A stretch of DNA of 10,541 bases, from NCBI GenBank assembly GCA_025399215.1, contig MU621553.1, forward strand, positions 1 through 10,541. The letters run 5' to 3'. A program made the position numbers and the translations under genes. The notes beneath the pieces were generated by a model. It did no database searches, had not been told where the DNA came from, and worked only from the letters and a program-made list of their open reading frames with translations. Positions 1-8,248 of the stretch are shown piece after piece. Each line of letters opens with the position of its first letter. Within the stretch, counting starts at the first letter, position 1. This stretch comes from Globomyces pollinis-pini. Taxonomy: Eukaryota; Chytridiomycota; Chytridiomycetes; Rhizophydiales; Globomycetaceae.

Positions 1-25
1 AAAAAAAAAAATTAAAAAAATTTAA

Positions 26-1982
26 ATGAATGAGTATTCAGAATCAAGTCCTTTATTAGATCAGGATAATCAATTCATTTCAGATCCACATTCCGCTGCT
101 GCTAGAGCTTTCGCTACTAATCCTTCTTCTATAAGAAAATATCATCGTTTACAAGGTGGATTTTAATATCTCATTCATTAGGTTGATTAAATCATTAATT
201 CATTCATTAGGTTGATTCTAATAACTCATTAATAGGATTATTCAACTCTCAGGATCAGGATTCAACTTTTGATTCAAGGCAATTCTTACAAAATAGACGG
301 TTACTTAAAACCAAACTAATTTTAATAGTCATTCAATGGGAGATTCACTAAAATCTTCAGATGCTTTCAATACTGAATTATACAGTTCTTCTCATGTGGA
401 TCGTCAATTATTTTCAAAACAAAGACTGTCTCCAGATCGAAATATACCAGATGATAATATACTAGATGAATCAAATGGTAATCCAAATTAAAATCTCAAA
501 ATAGATTCAAAATTCTTATCAGGATCAGTACACGATCAAATAGCAACTTCACCATTCACTTACTCTTCTGAAGTCGATTTCAATTATCTTCCAATCATTA
601 CCTTCTTTTCTTTAAATATTGATAAACCTCGTACTTCATTAACAAATAATGATACTTTACCACCTAGATTTACTTTTTACTCGGAAACTACTGGTGTCAT
701 TAGAGCTAAACAATTTTCGGAATTAAATATTTCAATGGAATCAAAATCAATTGAATCCATTTTAACTTCAGGTATTGATTTATTTTAACAAAAAGGTCCT
801 TTTTGGATTGATATCTGTCAACCAACAACTTTGGAAATGGATGAAATTAGTAGAGTAATCTATATTCACTTATAATAGTTGTTTGGCTTACATCCATTAA
901 CAAATGAAGGTATATTTTATACCCATTAACAAAAAAAAAGGTATCTTTTACATCCATTAACAAAAAAAGGTAGGTTTGGATCACTTATTCTTAGATATTC
1001 AAACTCCCGATACTAGAGAAAAATGTGAAGTATTTTCAAAGTACATCTTTGTCGTCATACGAAGTTTCGAACAAGAGGTAAAAAATATATCGTAAACTAA
1101 TACAAACAGCAATACAAATCAACATTTATGCAACCCATTACAATTTACATTGTTATATTTAATGAATGTGTATTATCTTTTCAATTTACTCATAACCCTC
1201 ATTCTCGAAATGTTCGTAGTAGAATTGATCAATTATCAACGTAACACCTTCAATATTGACAACCTAGATTTGGATTACACGTCACCACGGATTGGATCAA
1301 CTATGCTTTAATTGATGATGTCACTGATTCATATATACCGTAACCATGAAACCACTGACCAATCCAGATTGATGAAAGTTATTGAAAGAGAAGTGGATGC
1401 TATTGAAGAATTGGTATTGATACTTGTCAAAGAAACAGATCAACAAGATATGTTACGTCGAATTGGAATGGTACGAAAACGTGTCATGCAACTATTAAGA
1501 TTGATGAATACAAAAGCAGATGTTGTCAAGATGATCATCAATCGATGTTTGGATAGTAAATCATCTAACGATACGAAATTTTATTTAGAAGATATTCATG
1601 ATCATGTATTAACAATGTTACAAAATCTATATCATTATGAACAATCTTTGGCAAGAAGTCATTCGAATTATTTAGCACAAATATCGATTGAAATTACACA
1701 AGCATCGAATCGAACTTCGGATACTGTCATGAAAATGACTTTGGTTGCATCTATACTCGTTCCTTTAAATATCATTACTGGTATTTTTGTTGTTTTGTTG
1801 ATGATAGGATTGTGGGGTATGAATGTTCGAGTTCCTGGTCAAGATGGAGACACGTTGACATGGTTCTATAGTATTGTCTTTGTCATGTGTATTTTAATTA
1901 CTGGTAACTCTTTTTTTGACATTTCATTTTCTTTTTTTTTGTAGTTACTTATTGGAGTGTTCGAAAAGCCAAATTACTTTGA
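26..1982 (+). CDS. CorA-family Mg2+ transporter (Alr/Mnr2-like)
   Basis: Predicted magnesium channel of the CorA superfamily, closest in pattern to fungal Alr/Mnr2 proteins of the plasma or vacuolar membrane. Splicing gives 510 residues (1533 nt including stop). Introns: 156-235, 300-328, 478-504, 772-795, 855-878, 910-994, 1078-1109, 1241-1267, 1340-1367, 1781-1807, 1904-1944. Seen in the product: an acidic Ser-rich N-terminus, RFTFYSETTG, GPFWIDI, HPLTNEDI, a central helical domain (VIEREVDAIEELVLIL), then TM1 followed by the signature GMN (residues 470-472) in LWGMNVRVPGQ and a second TM before a basic tail. The ATG at 26 opens a 43-codon first exon; stop TGA at 1980-1982. Two introns are three-unit arrays and one 27-nt intron is stop-free and in phase. 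Family assignment is firm; the exact subtype and membrane are inferred. Confidence 0.93.
156..235 (+). repeat. Intron made of three back-to-back GT..AG units (CorA gene, intron 1)
   Basis: The 80-nt intron splits exactly into 156-181 (26 nt), 182-210 (29 nt) and 211-235 (25 nt). Each unit starts GT, ends AG (attag, attag, aatag), and touches the next at AG|GT. A 17-nt word (172-188) recurs at 201-217, so two junctions are copies 29 nt apart. Removing all 80 nt restores frame: codon g|ga joins LQ to LFNSQDQD. None of the unit lengths is a multiple of three, so keeping one would break the frame. Confidence 0.8.
910..994 (+). repeat. Intron made of three back-to-back GT..AG units (CorA gene, intron 6)
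   Basis: The 85-nt intron splits exactly into 910-940 (31 nt), 941-969 (29 nt) and 970-994 (25 nt), each GT..AG. The 16-nt word at 889-904, which is exon coding for HPLT, recurs exactly inside the intron at 949-964, and a shorter version (ccattaacaaa) starts at 923. The array therefore looks like a tandem duplication, period 29-31, of the exon end plus donor site. Full removal gives HPLTNE-D-IQTPDTRE, as expected for the family. Confidence 0.83.
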
Positions 1983-2072
1983 AAATATTTGTACTTTTTT
2001 TTTTAATAATGATAGTAAAATATTGTTTATTCAATATCAACCAAGGTATTTTTTAATTTTTATTTTGTGTGA

Positions 2073-3408
2073 TCAACATAAAGAAGTTGTTGTTTGAATA
2101 TCACCATCAAAACTTAGATCAATTCTTTGAAAGTTTTCAGTATCATTCAATTCATTTTTTATAATTTTTTGAATCCAATCTGTAGCTCTTACAATAGCCA
2201 TTTTCGAACCTTTTGAGAATTGTAATACTTGAAATACATGTACATGTGCCTAAAAAAAATAGGATTATTAAAAAAGTATTTACATTATAAACTTCCAAGG
2301 TAACATGATTTGTATTTTGATGGGCCATTTTAGTAGCAAAAGCAACGACTTCATCATACAATTTTTCAGCATTACCACATTGTATCAATAAAGGACATAA
2401 ATTTTTTAAATCTTTTGCCCAAAAAGGACTAACAAATTGATTTTTTAAATATTGATTTTCAGTATAATAATGAATTCGATCTTGTCCTAATCTTGGATCT
2501 TTAACTGAATGTGGTAAATAATCTGTTATAGCATTATCAATAAAACTTGGAAATGAATGTGTTAAATCAACCTAAATAACAATTTAAATTTAATCGATCA
2601 TAAAACTTACCCATGGTGATAAACAATAACCTCCAGCTGGTAAGGATATTTTCATATCACGTAATGCTAATAAAGAGGTAATAACTAAATTACCACCTGC
2701 TGAATCTCCATAAAAAACAATTTTGGAAGCATCAACTGTTTTCAATAGGTATAGATAACCAGAGATGACATCAACAAGTCCACAAGGATATGGATTTTGA
2801 GGTGCTAATCGATAATTGATTGCTAAAGGTCAACATACTTTTAAAAATAGTTTTTTACAAAATACTTTAGATTGAGTTGCTTTACCAATTCGATAAGCAG
2901 AACTACGATGCATTTCAGCTGAACCTGCTACAAAAGCACCACCATGAATCATATAGATAATCAAATCTTGTTGAGTTTCATTTGTAGTTAACCATTCTCC
3001 ATAAACTTCATCTAAACTTTCAACAGGTTTTGGCCATTCACCAGGATCATTTAATTTAAAAAAATCAATAACAGTTTGATATCTTGGAAATGAATCTTTA
3101 GCTATTAAACCATCTTTTGGGATTTTAGTTGGTGTTGAAGTACGTAATTGACTACCATAAACATCTGGTATTTCTTCTTGTTCCAATTTTTCCATCACAC
3201 CTTTAACAGTATTCACAGCTACATGATAAGGGAAATTCCATTCGGGATTGGTGGGTCCTTTGGTAACAAATGAAGTGGTTGAAGAAGCTAATGCAGGTAC
3301 TGCATTCTTTAACGTTTTCAATACAGCTTTTAATTTTGTTTTTTGTTGTGTTGGTTCAAATCTTTCGTAAACTGGTACATCCTTTGGAAAAGATTCTTTA
3401 ATAGTCAT
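2073..3408 (-). CDS. Alpha/beta-hydrolase esterase/lipase (HSL-like)
   Basis: Predicted carboxylic-ester hydrolase of the hormone-sensitive-lipase-like alpha/beta-hydrolase group (alpha/beta hydrolase fold-3). Three introns (2823-2858, 2572-2610, 2250-2283; 36, 39 and 34 nt) give 408 residues. Seen: oxyanion-hole motif HGGAF at His155; NYRLAP after the first intron; nucleophile elbow GDSAGG with Ser224; an acid-bearing GNAEKLYDE segment (Glu323 or Asp327 as catalytic acid); and HVHVFQ with the catalytic His (352 or 354). No clear signal peptide; the N-terminal 110 residues are less typical. The start is the ATG at 3406-3408, the first in frame; stop TGA at 2073-2075. It converges with the transporter gene (about 90 bp between stops) and diverges from the acyltransferase gene. 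Substrate is unknown; family members act on short-chain esters, acetylated sterols or acylglycerols. Confidence 0.92.
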
Positions 3409-3823
3409 TTAAAAGGTTTTTTTTTTTAATAGTTGAAAATGTGTTTGGTTTTATAGTTTGATTGGTGATGTTTCAAAACACAAGGTGATTTGGTGTTACT
3501 GTTGATCGTCCGAGTTTTTGCGTGTCGGCCTATGAAATGCTGTACAACAATCAATTAACATACAACTATTGACTCAACTTTTGTGGTGTTCCAAAATGAA
3601 AGATATGTGTGAGATTGGTTTTAGGATTTAAGGATATTGGTTGTATGAATATAAACTACCGAAAATTCATTAGTTACATAAATATGTCACTGATTTAGTA
3701 GTTAAAGATAATGAAAGTTTGAACAATAGTATTAGTGTCCAAATCGTTTGCATAATACCTGCGGAGCACAAGTAACGTATACAAATCAATTTTTGAACTT
3801 TACAAGGTCATCTCACCAAGTCC

Positions 3824-3873
3824 ATGGCTGTGATCAAAGCAAAATGGTATGGCTGTCATCAAAGCAACCCATT
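3824..3873. repeat. Imperfect 25-bp tandem repeat (two copies)
   Basis: atggctgt-g/c-atcaaagcaa occurs at 3824 and again at 3849, period 25, with one mismatch over the first 19 bases; similarity then fades. Confidence 0.7.
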
Positions 3874-3921
3874 GTCATGTTTGATGGTATGTTGTGAAAC
3901 GTGTATCAAACCAAGTTTACC

Positions 3922-3939
3922 CACACACACACACACACA
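3922..3939. repeat. (CA)9 microsatellite
   Basis: Nine uninterrupted CA dinucleotides lie about 210 bp upstream of the acyltransferase start. Confidence 0.95.
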
Positions 3940-4125
3940 GATATTTTCATTAAACTCTTTGAACAATCAATACTGATCAGACATTAAACAGACAAAAAGG
4001 ATTGGTAGGATCACAACTCATATCCTGATGTTTTACAATTGGACTAATCACAATGGGTCTAGAGACTGATAACAATAAAAAAAAAGAGTGTACCATCCAC
4101 GCTACAGCCTCGTTTCATATCACCA

Positions 4126-4132
4126 TATAAAT
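4126..4132 (+). promoter_or_regulatory. TATA-like element
   Basis: TATAAAT lies 14 bp upstream of the ATG at 4147. If it works as a TATA box the leader would be extremely short, or transcription would start inside the first exon. It may be chance in AT-rich DNA. Confidence 0.2.
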
Positions 4133-4146
4133 TAAACCATACCTAA

Positions 4147-5380
4147 ATGGAAACAAACATAATGTGGACGATATCCAATTTATTTACATTTTTCCTTGCC
4201 AATCCAATTACTCAAAGTGAATTGATCATTAACTCATTGTATAGATTCAATCAATGTATTACACTATTATCTATTGAAAAACAATACAAATTCTTTATTG
4301 GTGACGTATACGATAGCTGTGATGTTGACGTTATTACCCGTATATGCAAACAATTTGGGATTTATTTGTGGGTATTATTTTAATTTTGATTTAATTGTTA
4401 TTAGTGGTCCATATTTTCAAATTATTTTAAGATTGATTTCAATGGGATCATTAGATCCAATGGAAACATCTAAATGGACATTACGTGATTATATGAATTA
4501 TTGGCATACTTTTGATACTTTTAAAAATCGTGCTTTATTTCGTATCAAATGTAGAAAGATGAATAATGAAATATCAAAAAAATATTTGGATAGAACAGTT
4601 TATCATATTCGAAAACAATCTTGGTCATATTTTTACAAAGTTTTACAAGGTTTATTAATGGATTTATTTTTCATTATAACGATACCAATTTATTTCTATT
4701 ACTATCTACCAAATTGGAATCCACCACTTTGGACGTTATTAGATTTTACAACTTTGGAATCTTTAAATTTTGTTTTATTTGCTATTGGTTTATTATCCAT
4801 GATTAGAATCAATCATACCATCTATGGACATTCATTTGCTATCATATTTGATATTCCATTTCAACATGCTATGCAATCTCAATATTATGCAACTTCAATT
4901 GCAGATTTTTGGGCTAATCGATGGTAATCAATCTAATTTTAAATTTTTTTCAATAGGAATTTAGCTGTTCAACCATTTTTAAGACGTATTGGTTATGAAC
5001 CTATTTTAAAATGGATGAATGATAAAAATTCAACTTCAAAGGTATCATATACAACAACTGTGATTGCAACACTATGTACATTTACATTCAGTGGTTTAAT
5101 TCATGAATGGTTACTATTAATGTTAAACGTTCAATCAACAGGTGAACAAATGATATTTTTTATACTTCATGGTATATTATTAATACTTGAAAAATTCATG
5201 ATTCAAATGATATTGAAATATACTGGTTATCATCTCATCAAGGATTCTCCAAAATGGTTATGTTGGATCTATACTTATACTATCATCAGTTGGACGGCTC
5301 CTTTGTTTTTTGGTACCTATATACGTGCTAAAGTTTTTGATGATTTCATTATACTTGCCCTTCGATTCAATCCTTTTTAA
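4147..5380 (+). CDS. Wax-synthase-like membrane-bound O-acyltransferase (MBOAT)
   Basis: Multi-pass membrane protein of the wax synthase/MBOAT_2 type, expected to move an acyl group onto a hydroxyl acceptor in the ER. Introns 4217-4244 (28 nt) and 4924-4956 (33 nt) give 390 residues. Seen: many hydrophobic segments, the family block IADFWANRWNLAV (the Trp codon is split by the second intron), and FSGLIHEW carrying the expected catalytic His (about residue 299), then PLFFGTYIR near the C-terminus. The start is the ATG at 4147. The first intron is inferred because it moves this frame into the frame of the main exon, which otherwise has no upstream ATG. A third stop-free, in-phase intron at 4372-4404 is possible and would give 379 residues. 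Stop TAA at 5378-5380. The acceptor (fatty alcohol, sterol or other) cannot be read from sequence. Confidence 0.85.
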
Positions 5381-5789
5381 TCTAAAATATCCTAAAATAT
5401 GTATATTATAATCCATTCGGACCTCATTACCTTTTTCATAGTTTCATAATAAATGGTTATAGGATACATTAAATAAGATTTGTGATGTAAACTAGTATTT
5501 ATACTATCTATTTGAAATGTTCCGTTTCCCAGATTTACTGGAGCTATGGATTCTAATACAACCAGTTCATCCATTGTCTCTGACAAGCTAATTTATGCTA
5601 GTGAATCATTTTAAACTAGGAAATCTATCTCTAGAATTATCTCATGTACATAACTTTAATTTACAAAGCATGTATCAAAAATCAATCGGTAGTCCGAAAT
5701 TGAACAATCAATTATCCACTTGATTCATTCATGTATTTAATATGATGATAGTATTTTAAAAAAGTGAAATAAATGAAATGATTTAAGAT
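5381..5789. other. Convergent intergenic spacer, no confident gene
   Basis: This 409-bp spacer lies between two convergent genes and serves as their 3' regions. The only notable content is a minus-strand open stretch from ATG 5574 down to about 5430 with a GT..AG segment after it, discussed under findings. ctaaaatat is repeated at 5382 and 5392 next to the acyltransferase stop. Confidence 0.5.
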
Positions 5790-6367
5790 TTATTCTTCAA
5801 CAGCTTGTTTAACAACCGGTTTAGCTTCTTTTGGAGCCACATGAGCAAAGATGGATTCAAAAGCCAATTCTTCCCAATCAGTACATTGAACTTCAGTATG
5901 AACACCATTTAATTTCAATTTTAAAGCATTTTTAGAAGAAGCGTATAACATTCTAGATTTAATTTTACCACTATCAGGATTCCTAAATAGTTTTTAATGG
6001 TAAGATTAAATATACCACATGATAAAAATCAATTTGTTTCTAATTCCATCTAAACCAAGGTCATATTCTAAATCATAGACAGCATAACGAGCTTGATCCT
6101 AAAAAAAAAAAGCATTAAGATGAAAGAAAAAAAAAACCTTTGGCATACAAGAGATGAATAAATCATAAACTTGTTCTGAACCTAAAGTTTTTGCATCTGA
6201 TTTTGGTAAAGAATCTTGTAAGATGATTTCTTTATTATCATCTGATATTCTGAAAGTCAAGTAAGCGTGAGATTTTGATAATTTCATAGTTTCGAATAGA
6301 GATAATACATCTTGATGAACAGCAATTCCAGAACTCTTTTTTCTTTTTAGAATTTTTTTGTTACCAT
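5790..6367 (-). CDS. COF1: Cofilin (ADF/cofilin actin-severing protein)
   Basis: Cofilin binds actin monomers and filaments and severs or depolymerises filaments in the cytoplasm. Three introns give 158 residues: 6336-6364 (29 nt) directly after the ATG, 6099-6137 (39 nt) and 5983-6015 (33 nt). The N-terminus MSSGIAVHQD matches the fungal cofilin start, with the regulated Ser2/Ser3. Further family blocks are DQARYAVYDLEYD, KLIFIMWNPDSGKIKSRM (the actin-binding helix) and LYASSKNALK. The start is the ATG at 6365-6367. Without the first intron the frame would begin with a Lys-rich peptide foreign to the family. The 39-nt intron has an unusual GTTTTT donor. The ADF domain is followed by an extra tail (VAPKEAKPVVKQAVEE) longer than in yeast Cof1 (about 143 residues). 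Stop TAA at 5790-5792. Confidence 0.95.
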
Positions 6368-6676
6368 TTTTAAAATTCAAAGTTTTTTCAAAGTTGTTTT
6401 TCTTTTATAGTCTTTGTTGCCTCCTTTACCGTTGAGCCTGTTTTTGATTCAAAAACAGTCACAAAAAAAGCATCTCTAAAAAGCAATTAAAAAAAATGAA
6501 TCTTTAAAAGCAATTTATAAAAGCAATGAGAATTGATTTGGTGTTTAATGAATTGGGTGTTGAGATGGTCGTGTTGAGTGCACTGACCTTGTTCAAAAGT
6601 ATTCATTACCATGTAATGACATTCATGATTTTCATTGGTATTCATCAAGTCTGTAATCTTTGTACTTTCTTTACAA
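6368..6676. other. Divergent upstream region between cofilin and the small secreted-type ORF
   Basis: About 300 bp, presumably the cofilin promoter and leader plus the upstream region of the small plus-strand ORF. It holds a perfect hairpin-forming inverted repeat (6438-6458) and three copies of aaagcaat between about 6479 and 6527. A short plus-strand frame from ATG 6526 (67 codons) shows no family features and I do not call it. Confidence 0.4.
6438..6458. repeat. Perfect 9-bp inverted repeat with 3-nt loop
   Basis: ctgtttttg, then att, then caaaaacag: a complete palindromic stem in the divergent region about 70 bp upstream of the cofilin ATG. It could be a protein-binding site or a hairpin in the leader; function is not known. 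Confidence 0.6.
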
Positions 6677-7006
6677 ATGAAACTCGGGTTTTTATTCTTC
6701 TTCAAACTATTACTAGCTATAGATGTTAAACCGTCCCCTGATAATATGCCTCGTATTACAGATGTTGTAGCTTTGGAACCTACTAACTTACCTGGAAACT
6801 TTCCTACCGCAATTGTCATTAATCCTACAAAATCAACCTCCACTATTCTTACAACCAGTACTCAAACTACTAAGACTATGACTCAAACTACTAATACAAT
6901 GACTAATACGAATACTAATAGTCAAACTACTCCAAGTGCTGCTTTTCTTCCAAACATCAATTCACTCTCTTGGCTATTGGTATTCTTGTTAAAAACACTC
7001 ATTTAA
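6677..7006 (+). CDS. Small Ser/Thr-rich putative secreted or GPI-anchored protein
   Basis: I do not recognise a family. The 109-residue frame starts at the first in-frame ATG (6677) and ends at TAA 7004-7006. Seen: a hydrophobic N-terminus (MKLGFLFFFKLLLAIDV) that could act as a signal peptide, though a Lys sits inside the hydrophobic run; a middle part with Thr/Ser/Asn/Gln repeats (TTSTQTTKTMTQTTNTMTNT), suited to O-mannosylation; and a hydrophobic C-terminus (SLSWLLVFLLKTLI) like a GPI-attachment signal, again with an internal Lys. This three-part layout is common in small fungal cell-surface proteins. It ends 85 bp from the convergent Stm1 gene. An undetected intron near the N-terminus is possible, and the frame may not be expressed. 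Confidence 0.45.
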   Translation: MKLGFLFFFKLLLAIDVKPSPDNMPRITDVVALEPTNLPGNFPTAIVINPTKSTSTILTTSTQTTKTMTQTTNTMTNTNTNSQTTPSAAFLPNINSLSWLLVFLLKTLI

Positions 7007-7090
7007 AATAAAAATAAATCAATTTGTGATATATGGGATTTATCTTATTTTGTTCTTAAAATGTCACATAGACTACCAATATTGGGTAGA

Positions 7091-8248
7091 TTACTTTCCA
7101 AGTGATGGGAAAGCTTCAGGATCTTGAACATTAACTGGACGAGCTTGGCCTGAGAACCCTCCACGTTTGCCTCGGGCACTTCCACGTCCACCACGGTTTC
7201 CGCCGCGACCACCACTCTTTGGGCGATCTCCTCTATCAGCACGAGGAACTGGGGCAAAAGTTTGTTCAATTTGTAATACAGTTTTGGCCTTCACTTCCTT
7301 TACTTTACGTTCCTTGGTTTGGGTCTAAAATATTAATAACATTCAAAACAAAAAACGTTGATGTTGGTAAATGTTAAAGATTTGATACTTCAGAGTAACT
7401 ATGACTATAAGAGCCTACATCCCTACTAGGTTCTCAAAACGAGTTCCAATTTGTAGTTCAAGCCAATATTGGAATAAAAAGTTTCATCACAAGTAATCAA
7501 TAAAAATAGAAATGAATCTATCCAATAGATGGATAAATCATTAAAGTCAACCAAAATTGAATGACATTTGTAATGGTAATGAATGAAGATAAACACTTTG
7601 CCACTATACCTTTCCAACAAAGAATACTTCGCCTTCGTCCTTCTTAACAGCAGTTAATTTCTTCCACTTTGGGTCATCTACACCTTCATTAGCTTGACGA
7701 ACGGTGGTATCGACAATAACCTTGGCAGATTTCTTTTCCTTTAAATAGTCAGCAAAGGATTTGAAATCATCAGCAGGGTCCTTTTCAGCAACAACTTCTT
7801 CAACTCTAAAGATCAGCACAAACAAAGCCTACGGGGTGTTTTCAGCATCAACAACATCAGCATTTTCAGCATCCAATTGAGCAGTGACTTCATCACCCCA
7901 GGAATGACCAGCGACTTCCTTCTTTTCACCATTCTTGTCTTTACCAGTTTGGGATTTTCGGTCATAGTCACGTCCATGAACAGGAGGTCTATGGTGATGA
8001 GGTTTTTTCTGATGTTCATGTGAATGTTCTGGCTTTTCAAGGAATTCACTTGTATCTCTTGATTTTGGTTTGTTTCTGATCAGATCATTCTTTGATTGTT
8101 TCTTGTTTGCAGATTTGGTACGTCCATTCTGATCTTTGAGAGGAAGTTTCTTTGCTGGTTCCTGTTGTTTTTGAGGAACTGCTTGTGGTTTTGCAGTAGT
8201 TTCCTCATAGTCCTCAGAAAGCATCGCATACGGGTTGAAGCTGGACAT
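7091..8248 (-). CDS. STM1: Stm1/SERBP1-like ribosome- and mRNA-binding protein
   Basis: Stm1 and SERBP1 sit in the mRNA channel of idle 80S ribosomes and help preserve them. Two introns (7806-7832, 27 nt; 7325-7609, 285 nt) give 281 residues. Seen: N-terminus MSSFNPYAMLSEDYEE like the Stm1 start; a basic, disordered His/Lys/Arg-rich part; the HABP4/PAI-RBP1 core RKSQTGKDKNGEKK followed by SWGDE; DDFKSFADYLKEKK (the equivalent of the yeast LSLQDYL segment); and a C-terminal RGG box at about residues 235-261, ending EAFPSLGK. Start ATG 8246-8248; stop TAA 7091-7093. Codons are more C/G-rich than in neighbouring genes, consistent with high expression. The long intron is about ten times the local norm and holds the snoRNA candidate. 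Its start lies 189 bp downstream of the PEX12 stop, on the same strand. Confidence 0.93.
7382..7499 (-). ncRNA. Intronic C/D-box snoRNA, LSU rRNA 2'-O-methylation guide
   Basis: The snoRNA lies inside the long Stm1 intron on the sense strand. C box GTGATGA (7490 to 7484) and D box CTGA (7393 to 7390) are about 100 nt apart. The flanks form a terminal stem: TTGATTACT before the C box pairs with AGTATCAA after the D box, with one bulged T. The 13 nt directly upstream of the D box (7406 to 7394) are the exact complement of the conserved LSU rRNA stretch AGUAACUAUGACU. By the D+5 rule the target is the second A of GUAAC. From memory, yeast snR76 guides the adjoining C2197, so this may be its counterpart with a one-nt shift. 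C' and D' boxes are not clear. Host intron length and position fit a snoRNA host gene. Confidence 0.83.

Larger units (their letters stand above)
3409..4146. other. Divergent intergenic region, no gene seen
   Basis: This 738-bp stretch separates two genes transcribed away from each other and so should hold both promoters. I see no long open frame, no tRNA-like sequence and no convincing snoRNA boxes. It contains a 25-bp imperfect tandem repeat and a CA dinucleotide run, listed separately. Confidence 0.6.

Noticed and set aside
26..1110. Apparent in-frame TAA/TAG codons in the transporter gene, suggesting reassigned stop codons (ciliate-like code) or a pseudogene.
   Set aside because: Each stop lies inside a short GT..AG segment whose removal restores frame and family motifs (SGPFWID, SRLFGLHPLT, EQYKSTFMQPITIY); TAA, TAG and TGA all end other genes normally.
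3462..3700. Possible C/D snoRNA in the divergent intergenic region (GGTGATGT, then CTGA).
   Set aside because: The boxes are over 200 nt apart, with no terminal stem and no recognised rRNA complement.
6487..6843. Minus-strand 118-codon ORF opposite the small Ser/Thr-rich gene.
   Set aside because: It shows no family features or membrane/secretion logic; the plus-strand frame has a more protein-like three-part layout. Treated as antisense shadow.
7045..7269. Minus-strand ORF in another frame of the Stm1 RGG exon.
   Set aside because: It overlaps the clear RGG-box exon in a different frame and has no start or motif of its own.
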